Positions 35,935-45,111 of a stretch of DNA of 64,000 nt are shown piece after piece. The notes beneath the pieces were generated by a model. The model was not told where the DNA came from, searched no databases, and worked only from the letters and a program-made list of their open reading frames with translations. Source of the DNA: Thiodiazotropha sp040506195. GTDB taxonomy: Bacteria; Pseudomonadota; Gammaproteobacteria; Chromatiales; Chromatiaceae. The DNA lies in NCBI GenBank assembly GCA_040506195.1, contig JBEVXH010000004.1, forward strand, positions 434,001 through 498,000, read 5' to 3'. How positions within the stretch are numbered: position 1 is the first letter of the stretch; the number at the start of each line of letters is the position of its first letter. The position numbers and the translations under genes are program-made.

Positions 35935-37308
35935 ATGAAAATAATTATTCTCGGTGCCGGTCAGGTGGGTCGCTCGGTAGCCAATGCGCTGGTAAGCGAA
36001 GCGAACGATATCACCGTGGTCGACCAGGATGAGCAACTGTTGATGGACCTGCAGAACCGGCTCGATCTAGGTACGGTCAGGGGCCATGCGGGTCATCCGG
36101 ATGTGTTGCGCAGGGCGGGCGCCGAGGATGCGGATATGATTCTGGCGGTCACCAACAGCGACGAGACCAATATGGTCGCCTGCCAGATTGCCTACACCCT
36201 GTTCCATACCCCGACCAAGATCGCCCGGGTGCGGGCACAGGGTTATCTCGATTATCCCCGCCTGTTCGAACAGAGCGCAGTGCCGGTCGATGTGTTGATC
36301 AGCCCGGAGCAGTTGGTAACCGACTACATACTCAAACTGATCGAATATCCGGGGGCCCTGCAGGTGCTCGATTTCGCGGATGGCAGGGTCAGGTTGGTGG
36401 CGGTAAAGGCCTACCATGACGGTCCTCTGGTGGGGAATGCACTCAGCGCGCTGTATGAGCACATGCCGAATGTAGATGCGCGGGTCGCCGCCATCTACCG
36501 CGAGGGTGAGGTGATAATCCCCAGAGGGGATACCGTAATAGAGGTTCAAGACGAAGTGTTCTTTATCGCCGCGGCGGAGAACATCCGTTCAGTGATGAGT
36601 GAGCTGCGCAAGATGGAGAAGCCCTATCGGCGACTGCTGCTTGCGGGTGGTGGGAATATCGGCAGGCGTTTGGCCTCATCCCTGGAACAGAAATATCGGG
36701 TCAAACTCATCGAAAACGATAAAGTGCGGGCGAGAGAGATTGCCGAACGACTCGAATTGACCATAGTTTTGCATGGTGATGCGGCGGATGAGAATCTGCT
36801 GCTGGAGGAGAATATCGAAAATACGGACGTGTTCTGCGCCGTGACCAATGACGATGAAGACAATATTCTCTCCGCCATGCTGGCCAAACGTCTGGGCGCC
36901 GCAAGGGTGATGGCGTTGATCAATCGTCCCTCATACGTCGACCTGGTGCAGAGTGAAACCATCGATATCGCCATATCGCCCCAGCAAGCCACCATCGGTA
37001 CCTTGCTGACCCATGTACGGCGCGGTGATGTGGTGCAGGTGCACTCGCTTCGGCGCGGCGCCGCTGAAGCGATCGAGGCGGTGGCCCATGGAGACAGAGG
37101 TTCGTCGAAGGTGGTCGGACGTGCCATCGAAGAGATTAAACTGCCCAGCGGCACCACTATTGGGGCGGTCGTGCGGGGAGATGAGGTGCTGATCGCCCAT
37201 CACGATACCATGATCGAGAGTGACGACCACGTCATCTTGTTCCTGGTGGACAAACGAAAAATCCGCGATGTGGAAAAACTCTTCCAGGTCGGTGTGACCT
37301 TCCTGTAA
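35935..37308 (+). CDS. trkA: Trk potassium uptake system, NAD-binding regulator TrkA
   Basis: 457 residues, cytosolic face of the membrane. Two RCK units: first nucleotide-binding loop MKIIILGAGQVGRSVANAL at the N-terminus, second loop LLLAGGGNIGRRLASSL near residue 235, each followed by a TrkA_C subdomain (VGNALSALYEHMP and IEEIKLPSGTTIGAVVRGDE). This tandem layout is standard. NAD(H)/ATP binding gates TrkH. It is followed after 15 bases by trkH, forming an operon separate from ntrYX; ntrYX-trkAH adjacency is common in this class. Confidence 0.96.
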   Translation: MKIIILGAGQVGRSVANALVSEANDITVVDQDEQLLMDLQNRLDLGTVRGHAGHPDVLRRAGAEDADMILAVTNSDETNMVACQIAYTLFHTPTKIARVRAQGYLDYPRLFEQSAVPVDVLISPEQLVTDYILKLIEYPGALQVLDFADGRVRLVAVKAYHDGPLVGNALSALYEHMPNVDARVAAIYREGEVIIPRGDTVIEVQDEVFFIAAAENIRSVMSELRKMEKPYRRLLLAGGGNIGRRLASSLEQKYRVKLIENDKVRAREIAERLELTIVLHGDAADENLLLEENIENTDVFCAVTNDDEDNILSAMLAKRLGAARVMALINRPSYVDLVQSETIDIAISPQQATIGTLLTHVRRGDVVQVHSLRRGAAEAIEAVAHGDRGSSKVVGRAIEEIKLPSGTTIGAVVRGDEVLIAHHDTMIESDDHVILFLVDKRKIRDVEKLFQVGVTFL

Positions 37309-37323
37309 TCCAGGAAATCGAAT

Positions 37324-38775
37324 ATGCATCTTTTTGTGGTTCAACGAATTCTGGGTGTATTGCTGATGGTTTTCAGTCTCAGCATGCTTCCACCCCTTGG
37401 GATTTCGATGATGACCGGTGACGGCGCCCTGGTCGGCTTTACAGATGCGTTTGTCCTCACCCTGGGGCTCGGATTGGCATTCTGGGCTCCGGTACGCAAT
37501 CGCCGCCAGGATTTACGGGTGCGAGACGGTTTTCTCGTCGTCGTGATGTTCTGGGGCGTGTTGGGGCTGACCGGTTCCCTTCCTTTCCTGTTTGCGGAAA
37601 ACCATGACATGACGGTTACCGATGCGGTGTTCGAGTCTATATCGGGCCTCACCACTACCGGCGCCACGGTCATCGTCGGGATCGATGAGCTGCCGGTCTC
37701 GATTCTCTACTACCGCCAGCAACTGCAGTGGCTGGGCGGGATGGGGATCATTGTACTGGCGGTGGCTGTACTGCCGATGTTGGGGGTCGGCGGCATGCAG
37801 CTCTACCGCGCCGAGACCCCGGGGCCGGTGAAAGACAACAAGTTGACGCCGCGTATCACGGAGACCGCCAAGGCGCTCTGGTATATCTATCTGGGGCTGA
37901 CCCTCAGCTGTATGCTGGCCTATTGGTTGGGGGGCATGAAACCCTTTGACGCCATGGGACACGCCTTCTCGACCGTCGCCATCGGTGGTTTTTCCACCCA
38001 TGACGAGAGCATCGGTTATTACGACAGCACCCTGATCGAGATGATTGCCGTCATCTTCATGCTGCTATCCGGTGCTAACTTCGCCCTGCATTTCCTGGCC
38101 GTGCGCAGAAGATCGCTTCGTATCTATTTCGAGGATCCTGAATTTCGTGGCTATGTCACCACCCTGGCGATAGTGATCATTATCGTCTCCGCCGCGCTCT
38201 ATTTGATGGGGGTCTACGGGAACTGGGGAGAGTCGATCGTACGCGGATTGTTTCAGGCAGTGTCGATCGGGACCACTACCGGGTTCACCACGGCCGACTA
38301 TTCCCTGTGGCCGGGATTCATATCCATTCTGCTGCTTTTTTCCAGTTTCGTCGGTGGTTGCGCCGGTTCCACCGGTGGCGGTATCAAAGTGATACGTTTT
38401 ATGTTGTTGATCAAACAGGGTGTGCGTGAGATAAATCGTCTGATCCACCCGAATGCAGAGATTCCGATCCGTATCGGCGCAAAAACCATTCCATGGCGGA
38501 TTGTGGATGCGGTGTGGGGATTCTTTGCCCTCTATGTGGCCAGCTTCGGCATTATGTATCTGGCCCTGGCATCCACCGGGCTCGATCTGATGACCTCATT
38601 CTCCGCGGTGGCGGCCAGTATCAACAATCTGGGACCCGGCCTGGCCGACGTGGGTGCGCACTATGCCAACCTCAACGATCCCGCCAAGTGGATACTTTGT
38701 TTCGCCATGCTGCTTGGGCGCTTGGAGATCTTTACCCTGCTGGTATTGCTGACCCCGGCCTTCTGGCGTAAGTGA
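37324..38775 (+). CDS. trkH: Trk potassium channel subunit TrkH
   Basis: 483 residues, inner membrane, with about ten transmembrane segments and four pore-loop repeats. Selectivity-filter-like segments are visible as GLTTTGATVIVG, AIGGFSTHD, SIGTTTGFTTADY and the final SINNLGPGL. Conserved Gly in each filter is present. It moves K+ into the cell, driven by membrane potential, under TrkA control. The size is that of E. coli TrkH. No gene follows closely on the plus strand; the next genes point the other way. Confidence 0.96.
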   Translation: MHLFVVQRILGVLLMVFSLSMLPPLGISMMTGDGALVGFTDAFVLTLGLGLAFWAPVRNRRQDLRVRDGFLVVVMFWGVLGLTGSLPFLFAENHDMTVTDAVFESISGLTTTGATVIVGIDELPVSILYYRQQLQWLGGMGIIVLAVAVLPMLGVGGMQLYRAETPGPVKDNKLTPRITETAKALWYIYLGLTLSCMLAYWLGGMKPFDAMGHAFSTVAIGGFSTHDESIGYYDSTLIEMIAVIFMLLSGANFALHFLAVRRRSLRIYFEDPEFRGYVTTLAIVIIIVSAALYLMGVYGNWGESIVRGLFQAVSIGTTTGFTTADYSLWPGFISILLLFSSFVGGCAGSTGGGIKVIRFMLLIKQGVREINRLIHPNAEIPIRIGAKTIPWRIVDAVWGFFALYVASFGIMYLALASTGLDLMTSFSAVAASINNLGPGLADVGAHYANLNDPAKWILCFAMLLGRLEIFTLLVLLTPAFWRK

Positions 38776-38927
38776 TCTGTTGCAAATGCATTGGCCGCTG
38801 ATAAACGCTAATCACCGCGGATTTTCGCAAACTTGATTCATAATGAATAATCAAACGCATTTGCGTTATTGCGGTTTTAACCAAAGGTGGAACCTGATTT
38901 AGACCGAATGGCTTAAGTATGGAGATG

Positions 38928-39380
38928 TCATCCCAGAATGCCGAATGTCCCAACGAGAACGCCATAGCGTAACGCCTTGCCAAGCCCAATCAGAAGCGTG
39001 GCCGGCACCAGTCTGACACCGCTCCATCCGGCCGCTAAACAGAGCGGATCGCCGATAACCGGCAACCAGGAGAACAGCAGTATGGGTGTGCCGTAGCGTT
39101 TTACCCGTTGTAATGCCTGTCGTTGCTTCTCATCTTTCAGCCCGCGATCCGGAAAACGACGCGCCAGCCACCAGCCGATAAGCCAACTGCTGAGTCCTCC
39201 AAGGGTGTTGCCAAGGGTGGCCACGCCCCACAACAGGGTTGCCTGTGCCGGATTTTGTTGCAGCTCCCACAGCAACATAGCCTCGGACCCCCCCGGCAGA
39301 AGGGTCGAGGCAAGCAGGCTGGTGACAAAGAGTCCGACGGGACCGCCCGAGAGACTCAGGCTTGACGAAAGATCCAGCAT
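38928..39380 (-). CDS. YqaA family inner-membrane protein
   Basis: 150 residues with four hydrophobic segments. Family features: LFVTSLLASTLLPGGSEAML near residue 20, ATLGNTLGGLSSWLIG around residue 58, and RYGTPILLFSWLPVIGDPLC near residue 95. YqaA belongs to the SNARE-associated/DedA-related superfamily; the transported or flipped lipid is not known. It starts 25 bases inside the end of the methyltransferase gene upstream, so it is the last member of a five-gene minus-strand operon. Confidence 0.88.
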   Translation of the reverse strand: MLDLSSSLSLSGGPVGLFVTSLLASTLLPGGSEAMLLWELQQNPAQATLLWGVATLGNTLGGLSSWLIGWWLARRFPDRGLKDEKQRQALQRVKRYGTPILLFSWLPVIGDPLCLAAGWSGVRLVPATLLIGLGKALRYGVLVGTFGILG

Positions 39381-40291
39381 CGGTGGGCCGGGTGGCGTTT
39401 GAAATCGTCGGGCAGGGTCTGACGGGTGATCTCCTCACAACCGGGTAGTGATTCCAGGTCGTGATCGATCTTGAAACGGCGCTTGTTGGTTGAGAAGTAG
39501 AGCTCTCCGTTTGGTGTAAGCAGTTCCAGGCAGGCGTCGATCAGACGTCGATGATCACGTTGCACATCGAGGATCTCCAGCATCTTCTTGGAGTTGGAGA
39601 AACTGGGCGGGTCAAGGACGATGAGGCCGAACAGCCGTCGCTCACGCATGGCCCTTTCAAGATAGGCGAAGACATCGGACCGTTCCAATCGATGGTCATC
39701 ACCGGCGAAACCGTTGAGGGCCAGGTTGCGCCTGGTCCAGGCCTGATAGGTATTGGAGAGATCGACGCTGGTGGTGGCCAGGGCGCCGCCAGCCGCGGCG
39801 AATACCGAGAAGCTGCCGGTATAGGCGAACAGGTTGAGCATGCGCCGGCCCTCGGCGCGCCGGCGTATCAAACCGCGGGTCTCTCGATGGTCGAGAAAGA
39901 GTCCGGTATCGAGATAGCTATGCAGATCGACCTCGAATTTCAGTCCACCCTCACTGACCGTCAGGCGGCGGCCCCGCTGGCCGGTTTTTTCGTACTGGGC
40001 AAGCCCCCGCTGCCGCTGACGGGTCTTGATTGCCAGGGCCTGGCTTGGGATCTGCAAAGACTCGCGAATCGTTTCGCCTATGGCCTGTTGTTCCGCATCA
40101 GTCAGTGGTTCCCGGCCTTTGCGGGCAAAGATCTGGGCATGGACTTCACCCTCATACCAGTCAATGGCCAGAGGAAAATCAGGAATGTCCCGGTCATAGA
40201 GGCGGTAGCAACTGATGCCGCGGCGGCGTGCCCACTTGCTCCAGTGGCGTTGGCTCTTGCGCAATCGGTTGCCGAAGTCGCCAAGTTTCAT
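39356..40291 (-). CDS. Class I SAM-dependent methyltransferase, RlmK-like (23S rRNA)
   Basis: 311 residues from ATG 40291 (MKLGDFGNRLRKSQRHWSKW). The protein corresponds to the C-terminal half of E. coli RlmL, which methylates G2069 of 23S rRNA: an N-terminal region with RGISCYRLYDRDIPDFPLAID, the SAM-binding LNLFAYTGSFSVFAAAGGA near residue 150, and the catalytic strand LIVLDPPSFSNSKKM near residue 225. The N-terminal THUMP and first methyltransferase domain are missing, so it is a stand-alone RlmK. Overlaps the DUF423 gene by one codon (ATGA). Confidence 0.87.
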   Translation of the reverse strand: MKLGDFGNRLRKSQRHWSKWARRRGISCYRLYDRDIPDFPLAIDWYEGEVHAQIFARKGREPLTDAEQQAIGETIRESLQIPSQALAIKTRQRQRGLAQYEKTGQRGRRLTVSEGGLKFEVDLHSYLDTGLFLDHRETRGLIRRRAEGRRMLNLFAYTGSFSVFAAAGGALATTSVDLSNTYQAWTRRNLALNGFAGDDHRLERSDVFAYLERAMRERRLFGLIVLDPPSFSNSKKMLEILDVQRDHRRLIDACLELLTPNGELYFSTNKRRFKIDHDLESLPGCEEITRQTLPDDFKRHPAHRCWIFRQA

Positions 40292-40668
40292 CAGTGAGGA
40301 ATACGCCAGGCCGCCAGGGTGAGGGCGAACCATCCGATGATGAAGGCCGTACCGCCGAAAGGTGTGATCATGCCCAGACTGCGCACACCGGTGAGCGCCA
40401 GGACATAGAGACTGCCGGAGAAAAGCAGGATGCCGGCCAGAAACAGCCAGCCGGCGATGCTCAGGGCGCGCCCCGGGTAGTGTATGGCGAAGAGTCCTAC
40501 ACCGAACAGGGCCAAGGTATGCAGACCCTGATAGTGAACGGCCTTCTGCCACCAAATCATGTGGTCGGGCGGCAGGCGGGCCTCCAGGGTGTGGGCGCCG
40601 AATGCGCCAAATATCACCAGCAGCATACCGCTGACGGCGGCGAGAATCAGGAAGGCGCGCGCCGTCAA
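40291..40668 (-). CDS. DUF423 family small membrane protein
   Basis: 125 residues with four transmembrane segments. Family hallmarks: GMLLVIFGAFGAHTLEARL near the N-terminus, WWQKAVHYQGLHTLALF around residue 40, and LGMITPFGGTAFIIGWF near the C-terminus. The function is unknown (E. coli YgdD homologue). It is coupled by four-base overlaps on both sides to the RlmK-like gene downstream and the 183-residue gene upstream. Confidence 0.9.
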   Translation of the reverse strand: MTARAFLILAAVSGMLLVIFGAFGAHTLEARLPPDHMIWWQKAVHYQGLHTLALFGVGLFAIHYPGRALSIAGWLFLAGILLFSGSLYVLALTGVRSLGMITPFGGTAFIIGWFALTLAAWRIPH

Positions 40669-41216
40669 CCGTTGTTCCCCTCTAGTTGCCTGAGCTCCTC
40701 GAGAATACCCAGGACTATGGCTTCGGTTTTGCCGTCCAAACGTTTACAGAGCAGATCAGGATCGCGCTCGCCATTGATCAAGGGACGGATCACGGCAGCC
40801 AGCCGGGCCATGGGGCCATCGACCTTACTCATCTGATCCGCCATCTCGGCGATGATCTGCAATGCCTGGGCATTACCGTTGCCGGCGGCGTGGATCATGG
40901 AGGCAAGACCGGGTGCGGCCATCGCCGGATCGGGTCTTACATTCGGATCAGGCAGGGTGGAGGGGTCTTGCAAACCAAGCAGGATCGCCTCGATGATCAC
41001 CTGATCCTCCTCGTCCAGACTATTCAAAAGCTCTATATCCCGGCGGCCCTGGTCGAAGATCTTACGGATTGCCGCTACCAGCTCGGTCCAGCCATTCTCT
41101 ATCGCTAAAGCCATCAGTTGCTCGAACTCATCTTTACCACCAGGGTGGGAGCCGATTGTGATGACCTGATTGATAAAGGCGGCATGCACCGCCAGAATCT
41201 GCGCTCTCTTGTCCAT
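40665..41216 (-). CDS. Conserved hypothetical helical protein
   Basis: 183 residues, no signal peptide and no transmembrane segment. Almost entirely predicted helical, rich in Ala, Ile, Glu; segments such as ALAIENGWTELVAAIRKIF and AAPGLASMIHAAGNGNAQAL look like helical-hairpin repeats. I do not recognise the family. Four-base overlaps (ATGA) join it to the thioredoxin-HEAT gene upstream and DUF423 downstream, so its product is made in fixed ratio with theirs. A protein-interaction role is only a guess. Confidence 0.75.
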   Translation of the reverse strand: MDKRAQILAVHAAFINQVITIGSHPGGKDEFEQLMALAIENGWTELVAAIRKIFDQGRRDIELLNSLDEEDQVIIEAILLGLQDPSTLPDPNVRPDPAMAAPGLASMIHAAGNGNAQALQIIAEMADQMSKVDGPMARLAAVIRPLINGERDPDLLCKRLDGKTEAIVLGILEELRQLEGNNG

Positions 41217-41866
41217 CAGCCGTCTCCCCCGTTAAGTAGCTCCAGTGATTCGTTTGCGATCTCCCTGACATCGGGATTGTCGTCATCGAGCATTCCGCGC
41301 AACGGTTCCATGGCATCACTGGAATGAGTCAGGCCCAGGTAGTGAGCGGCATCGGCACGCAGGGCGGCATCCGGTGATTGTGCCAGTCCCTGCAAGTCAG
41401 CTAGGGTAGACTGCCATAGTGGCGTTCCCTGTAGTTCCTCTGCTACAACGCCGATACCGATACGCGCCACGATGGGAGTGGTGGGGGATCGCAACAGACC
41501 CAACAGCTCCGGCATCGCATCGGGATTGCGCTGCAGCCAGGTTACCGCGGCATGGGCGCGCTGGGTTTCGAACAGGTGGATGAGATAGCTTGCCTTTCCT
41601 TCATCCCGATCCGTCAGATCGATCCATCGCTCGAGCTCATCGAGTGACAGGGTCCCCTCCAACTCGAAGCGGCCGATACGGGTCCAGGGGACGGTCCGTG
41701 TACCGAAACTCTGTGCGATCCGCGGGTGTCGAATGATATTGACGGCTTCCAGACGGCCGATTCTGCCCTGTTTCAGCAGTTGGCCCAGATTTTGTAAAAC
41801 CACGGGACAGTGAGCACAGCCGGGGGCCATCAGCAATAGGGCGTCTGGGGCTTCTCTCTCGCTCAT
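41216..41866 (-). CDS. Thioredoxin-fold plus HEAT-repeat protein
   Basis: 216 residues from ATG 41866; GTG 41872 is an alternative. Residues about 8-80 form a thioredoxin or glutaredoxin-like domain with the redox motif APGCAHCPVVLQ and the cis-Pro region GTRTVPWTRIG. The rest (about 95-215) consists of HEAT-like repeats (ALRADAAHYLGLTHSSDAMEPL and NPDVREIANESLELL). Cytosolic. Fusion of a CxxC redox domain to HEAT repeats suggests a redox protein that docks on a larger partner; the partner is unknown. First gene of a five-gene coupled operon ending in yqaA. Confidence 0.8.
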   Translation of the reverse strand: MSEREAPDALLLMAPGCAHCPVVLQNLGQLLKQGRIGRLEAVNIIRHPRIAQSFGTRTVPWTRIGRFELEGTLSLDELERWIDLTDRDEGKASYLIHLFETQRAHAAVTWLQRNPDAMPELLGLLRSPTTPIVARIGIGVVAEELQGTPLWQSTLADLQGLAQSPDAALRADAAHYLGLTHSSDAMEPLRGMLDDDNPDVREIANESLELLNGGDG

Positions 41867-41872
41867 GTGCAC

Positions 41873-42412
41873 GCTCGAAAATCGGCCACTTTAACCTAAA
41901 AGGCGGGTTCTGCAAGTTTTTGACAACTTAAAAATGGTTAATCAAAACCAGAAAATCCCTGGAATACCCAATCTATGCATATCTCCCTTGGGATAGTCGC
42001 CGCTACTCCGCAGCCGTTTCATCTTCGGTCAATAAGAAGACCTTATTCAGTATATCGGCATTTTCTTTTTGATAAATAGGGGCTTACCAAACCAAGTAAA
42101 ACAGTATGCTTTACAAGGGGCTAGGTTAATAAGCGGATTTTATGCGCCCTCATTAAAAAACTGTTTGGCTAAAGGGATTGTAAGGCATTAATGTTTGTCG
42201 CCCCGAGTCCAGCTTGCGCGCATGCGTGCGATGGAATGCCCGGCTGTGCGGCCTGGCTGAATCGGGTGTGAAACTAGGTTCGGACGCCATCGGGCACGGG
42301 CCAGGAGAGATACTAAAGACTGACGCCGGGAATTGTCCGGGTGTGCTTGAAAAAGCTGCGGCATCTCACGGCGTCTGAATCACTGCAGTGAAACCCTTAG
42401 GAGATAAACACC
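41873..42412. other. Long untranslated region upstream of aprBA
   Basis: 540 bases with no gene supported. The left half is AT-rich and the right half GC-rich, ending in the ribosome site TTAGGAG before aprB. The promoter of the highly expressed aprBA operon must be here, but I cannot fix its boxes. No recognised riboswitch. Confidence 0.5.
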
Positions 42413-42886
42413 ATGCCTACATTTGTGCGTACTGAGAAGTGCGATGGCTGTAAAGGCCAGGACAGGACAGCTTGCATGTACATCTGTCCTCATGACCTGA
42501 TGAAGCTGGATAAAGACGGCTCGGAAACAGGCCATGCCATGAAGTCGTTCAACCAAGAGCCTGAGCAGTGCTGGGAGTGCTACTCCTGCATCAAGATCTG
42601 CCCTCAGCAGGCTATCGAAGCGCGTCCTTACGCTGATATCGTACCTCTTGGCGCCTCTGTACAGCCTCTGCGCGGTACCGATTCCATCATGTGGACCATC
42701 AAGTTCCGCAACGGCACCATGAAGCGCTTCAAGTTCCCGATCCGTACTACTCCTGAGGGTTCCATCGATCCCTATGGTGGTAAACCTGCCGCTGATATAG
42801 CGAAGATCGGTGAGCCCGGTTTCTTCAATCACAACGAGCAGAACGGCTATCGTGCCGGTGATGCCAGTGAGCTGATCCGTAAATAA
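42413..42886 (+). CDS. aprB: Adenylylsulfate (APS) reductase beta subunit
   Basis: 157 residues. Two [4Fe-4S] clusters are bound by CDGCKGQDRTACMYICPHD near the N-terminus and CWECYSCIKICPQQAIE around residue 50. The tail from residue 75 on (SIMWTIKFRNGTMKRFKFPI) wraps around AprA in known structures. In sulfur oxidisers it passes electrons released when sulfite and AMP form APS. Ribosome site AGGAG precedes ATG 42413. Heavy use of GGT, CGT and CTG codons, together with its partner, suggests high expression. Confidence 0.97.
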   Translation: MPTFVRTEKCDGCKGQDRTACMYICPHDLMKLDKDGSETGHAMKSFNQEPEQCWECYSCIKICPQQAIEARPYADIVPLGASVQPLRGTDSIMWTIKFRNGTMKRFKFPIRTTPEGSIDPYGGKPAADIAKIGEPGFFNHNEQNGYRAGDASELIRK

Positions 42887-42936
42887 ATCGGATTCAGACA
42901 GATTTTTGAAACTAACGAAATTTTGAGGAATTAAAA

Positions 42937-44922
42937 ATGGCTGAATTCGGAAATCCGGAAGTCGTCCAAGAAGAGGTAGACATCCTGCTGATCGGCGGTG
43001 GTATGGCCTGTAGTGGTGCCGCCTATGAGATCGGTCCATGGGTTGAGGCTGCCGGTGGCGACATCAAAATTAAGCTGGTCGACAAGGCCGCTATGGATCG
43101 CTCTGGTGCGGTTGCCCAGGGTCTGTCTGCGATCAACACCTACATCGGTTCTGAGCAGGATCCTGCCGACTACGCCCGTATGGTCTCCAACGACCTGATG
43201 GGTATCACCCGCGACGATCTGGCCTATGACCTGGGCCGTCACGTTGATGAGTCCGTTCATCTGTTCGAAGAGTGGGGCCTGCCCATCTGGAAAACTGACG
43301 AGAACGGTGAGCGTCACGACGGCTCCAAAGGCATGACCTCGCTGAAGGACGGCGGCAAACCCGTACGTTCCGGTAAGTGGCAGATCATGATCAACGGCGA
43401 ATCCTACAAGTGGATCGTTGCTGAAGCCGCGAAGAAAGCGCTGGGCATGGACAACATCCAAGAGCGTATCTTCATCGTCAAGCTGGTTAACGACAAGAAC
43501 GACAGCAACCGCATCGCCGGTGCCGTCGGTTTCTCTGTTCGTGAGCACAAGCTGTATGTCTTCAAGGCGAAAGCCATCCTGCTGGCTGCCGGTGGTTGTG
43601 TGAACATCTTCCGTCCCCGCTCTGTGGGTGAGGGTCAGGGCCGTGCCTGGTACCCCGTATGGAACGCTGGTTCCACCTATGCCATGGCTGCCGAGGCCGG
43701 CGCTGAGCTGACCATGATGGAAAACCGCTTCGTACCGACCCGTTTCAAAGACGGTTACGGTCCTGTCGGCGCATGGTTCCTGCTCTTCAAATCCAAGGCT
43801 ACCAATGCTTTTGGTGAAGTCTACATGGACCGCAACAAGGAGATGCTGGACGACTATCCTCCTTATGGCCAGGCTGCCGTTCCGGCATCTTGCCTGCGTA
43901 ACCACCTGATGCTGAAAGAGATGAAAGAGGGCCGTGGTCCTATCTGGATGGATACCGTCACCGCGCTTGCCAACCTGCGTGAGACCCTGTCTCCTCGTGA
44001 GGTTAAGCATCTGGAAGCAGAAGCTTGGGAAGACTTCCTGGACATGTGTATCGGCCAGTGCGGTATCTGGGCGGGTGAAAACATCGAGCCTGAGAAAAAG
44101 AACTCCGAGCTGATGCCCACCGAACCCTACCTGCTGGGCTCTCACTCCGGTTGCTGCGGCATCTGGACCTCCGGTCCTGAAGATGTTGGCGCACCTACCG
44201 AGGAGACCGAGGCTGGCGTGCCCGAGCATCTGCCTCAGGGCTGGAACTGGGGCTACCGTGGTATGACCACCGTGTCCGGTCTGTTCACCGCGGGTGACGG
44301 CGTGGGCGCATCCGGCCACAAGTTCTCTTCCGGTTCTCACGCAGAAGGCCGTATGGCTGCCAAGGCGATGGTTAAGTACGTCATGGACAACAAGGACTAC
44401 AGCCCTGAGCTGGACACCGATGTTGATTCCCTGATCGAAGAGATCTACCGTCCGGTCCGTAACTACCTTGAGCACAAGGACTACTCAACCGCAATCGATG
44501 TGAACCCCAATTACATCACACCGCGGATGCTGCAGTTCCGCCTGCAGAAGGTTATGGATGAGTACGTTGCCGGTGTTGCCACCTACTACACCACCAACGA
44601 GCACATGCTGGACCTGGCAGAGCAGAAGCTGGAAATGCTGAAGGAAGACGCCCTCAAGATGCGTGCGAAAGACCTCCACGAGCTGCTGCGTGCGTGGGAG
44701 AACTATCACCGCATCCTGACTGCTGAAGCTCACATGAAACACATTCAGTTCCGTCAAGAGTCTCGTTATCCCGGTTTCTACTACCGCATGGATAAGAACT
44801 TTGTCGACGAAGAGAACTGGAAGTGCTTCGTGAACTCCATCTACGACAAAGAGACCAAGACCTACAAGTGCTTCAAGCGTGCACATGTAGATATCGTAGA
44901 TAAGGCTAAGTTGTTCAAGTAA
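42937..44922 (+). CDS. aprA: Adenylylsulfate (APS) reductase alpha subunit
   Basis: 661 residues. FAD-binding N-terminus ILLIGGGMACSGAAYE, followed by DKAAMDRSGAVAQGLSAIN, GGCVNIFRPRS and RFVPTRFKDGYGPVGAWF around residues 260-280, all hallmarks of dissimilatory AprA, with the C-terminal NYHRILTAEAHMKH helix. It oxidises sulfite plus AMP to APS in sulfur-oxidising bacteria (reverse direction in sulfate reducers). Fifty bases downstream of aprB and followed by a strong terminator. Codon bias (CGT, GGT, AAC, ATC) is much stronger than in neighbours. Sat, Dsr and AprM genes are not in the window. Confidence 0.98.
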   Translation: MAEFGNPEVVQEEVDILLIGGGMACSGAAYEIGPWVEAAGGDIKIKLVDKAAMDRSGAVAQGLSAINTYIGSEQDPADYARMVSNDLMGITRDDLAYDLGRHVDESVHLFEEWGLPIWKTDENGERHDGSKGMTSLKDGGKPVRSGKWQIMINGESYKWIVAEAAKKALGMDNIQERIFIVKLVNDKNDSNRIAGAVGFSVREHKLYVFKAKAILLAAGGCVNIFRPRSVGEGQGRAWYPVWNAGSTYAMAAEAGAELTMMENRFVPTRFKDGYGPVGAWFLLFKSKATNAFGEVYMDRNKEMLDDYPPYGQAAVPASCLRNHLMLKEMKEGRGPIWMDTVTALANLRETLSPREVKHLEAEAWEDFLDMCIGQCGIWAGENIEPEKKNSELMPTEPYLLGSHSGCCGIWTSGPEDVGAPTEETEAGVPEHLPQGWNWGYRGMTTVSGLFTAGDGVGASGHKFSSGSHAEGRMAAKAMVKYVMDNKDYSPELDTDVDSLIEEIYRPVRNYLEHKDYSTAIDVNPNYITPRMLQFRLQKVMDEYVAGVATYYTTNEHMLDLAEQKLEMLKEDALKMRAKDLHELLRAWENYHRILTAEAHMKHIQFRQESRYPGFYYRMDKNFVDEENWKCFVNSIYDKETKTYKCFKRAHVDIVDKAKLFK

Positions 44923-44949
44923 TTCTTGACTGTTTAGTTGCTTTGGAGG

Positions 44950-44979
44950 GTCCGGGTACCGTAAGGTGCCCGGACTTTT
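44950..44979 (+). terminator. Rho-independent terminator after aprBA
   Basis: Stem GTCCGGGTACC / GGTGCCCGGAC with a four-base GTAA loop, then a T-run. Ends the aprBA transcript 28 bases after the aprA stop. Confidence 0.92.
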
Positions 44980-45111
44980 CCGTCTTTAATGCATGCTGTT
45001 TGTGCGGTTTTTAAATGAACACATGTGTACGGTTATACTCTAAAGGCGAACCGTGTCTGCAGTCCGCGACTTGGACTGATATTCAGCCGATTTCGATATC
45101 GGAGGCAGAGA

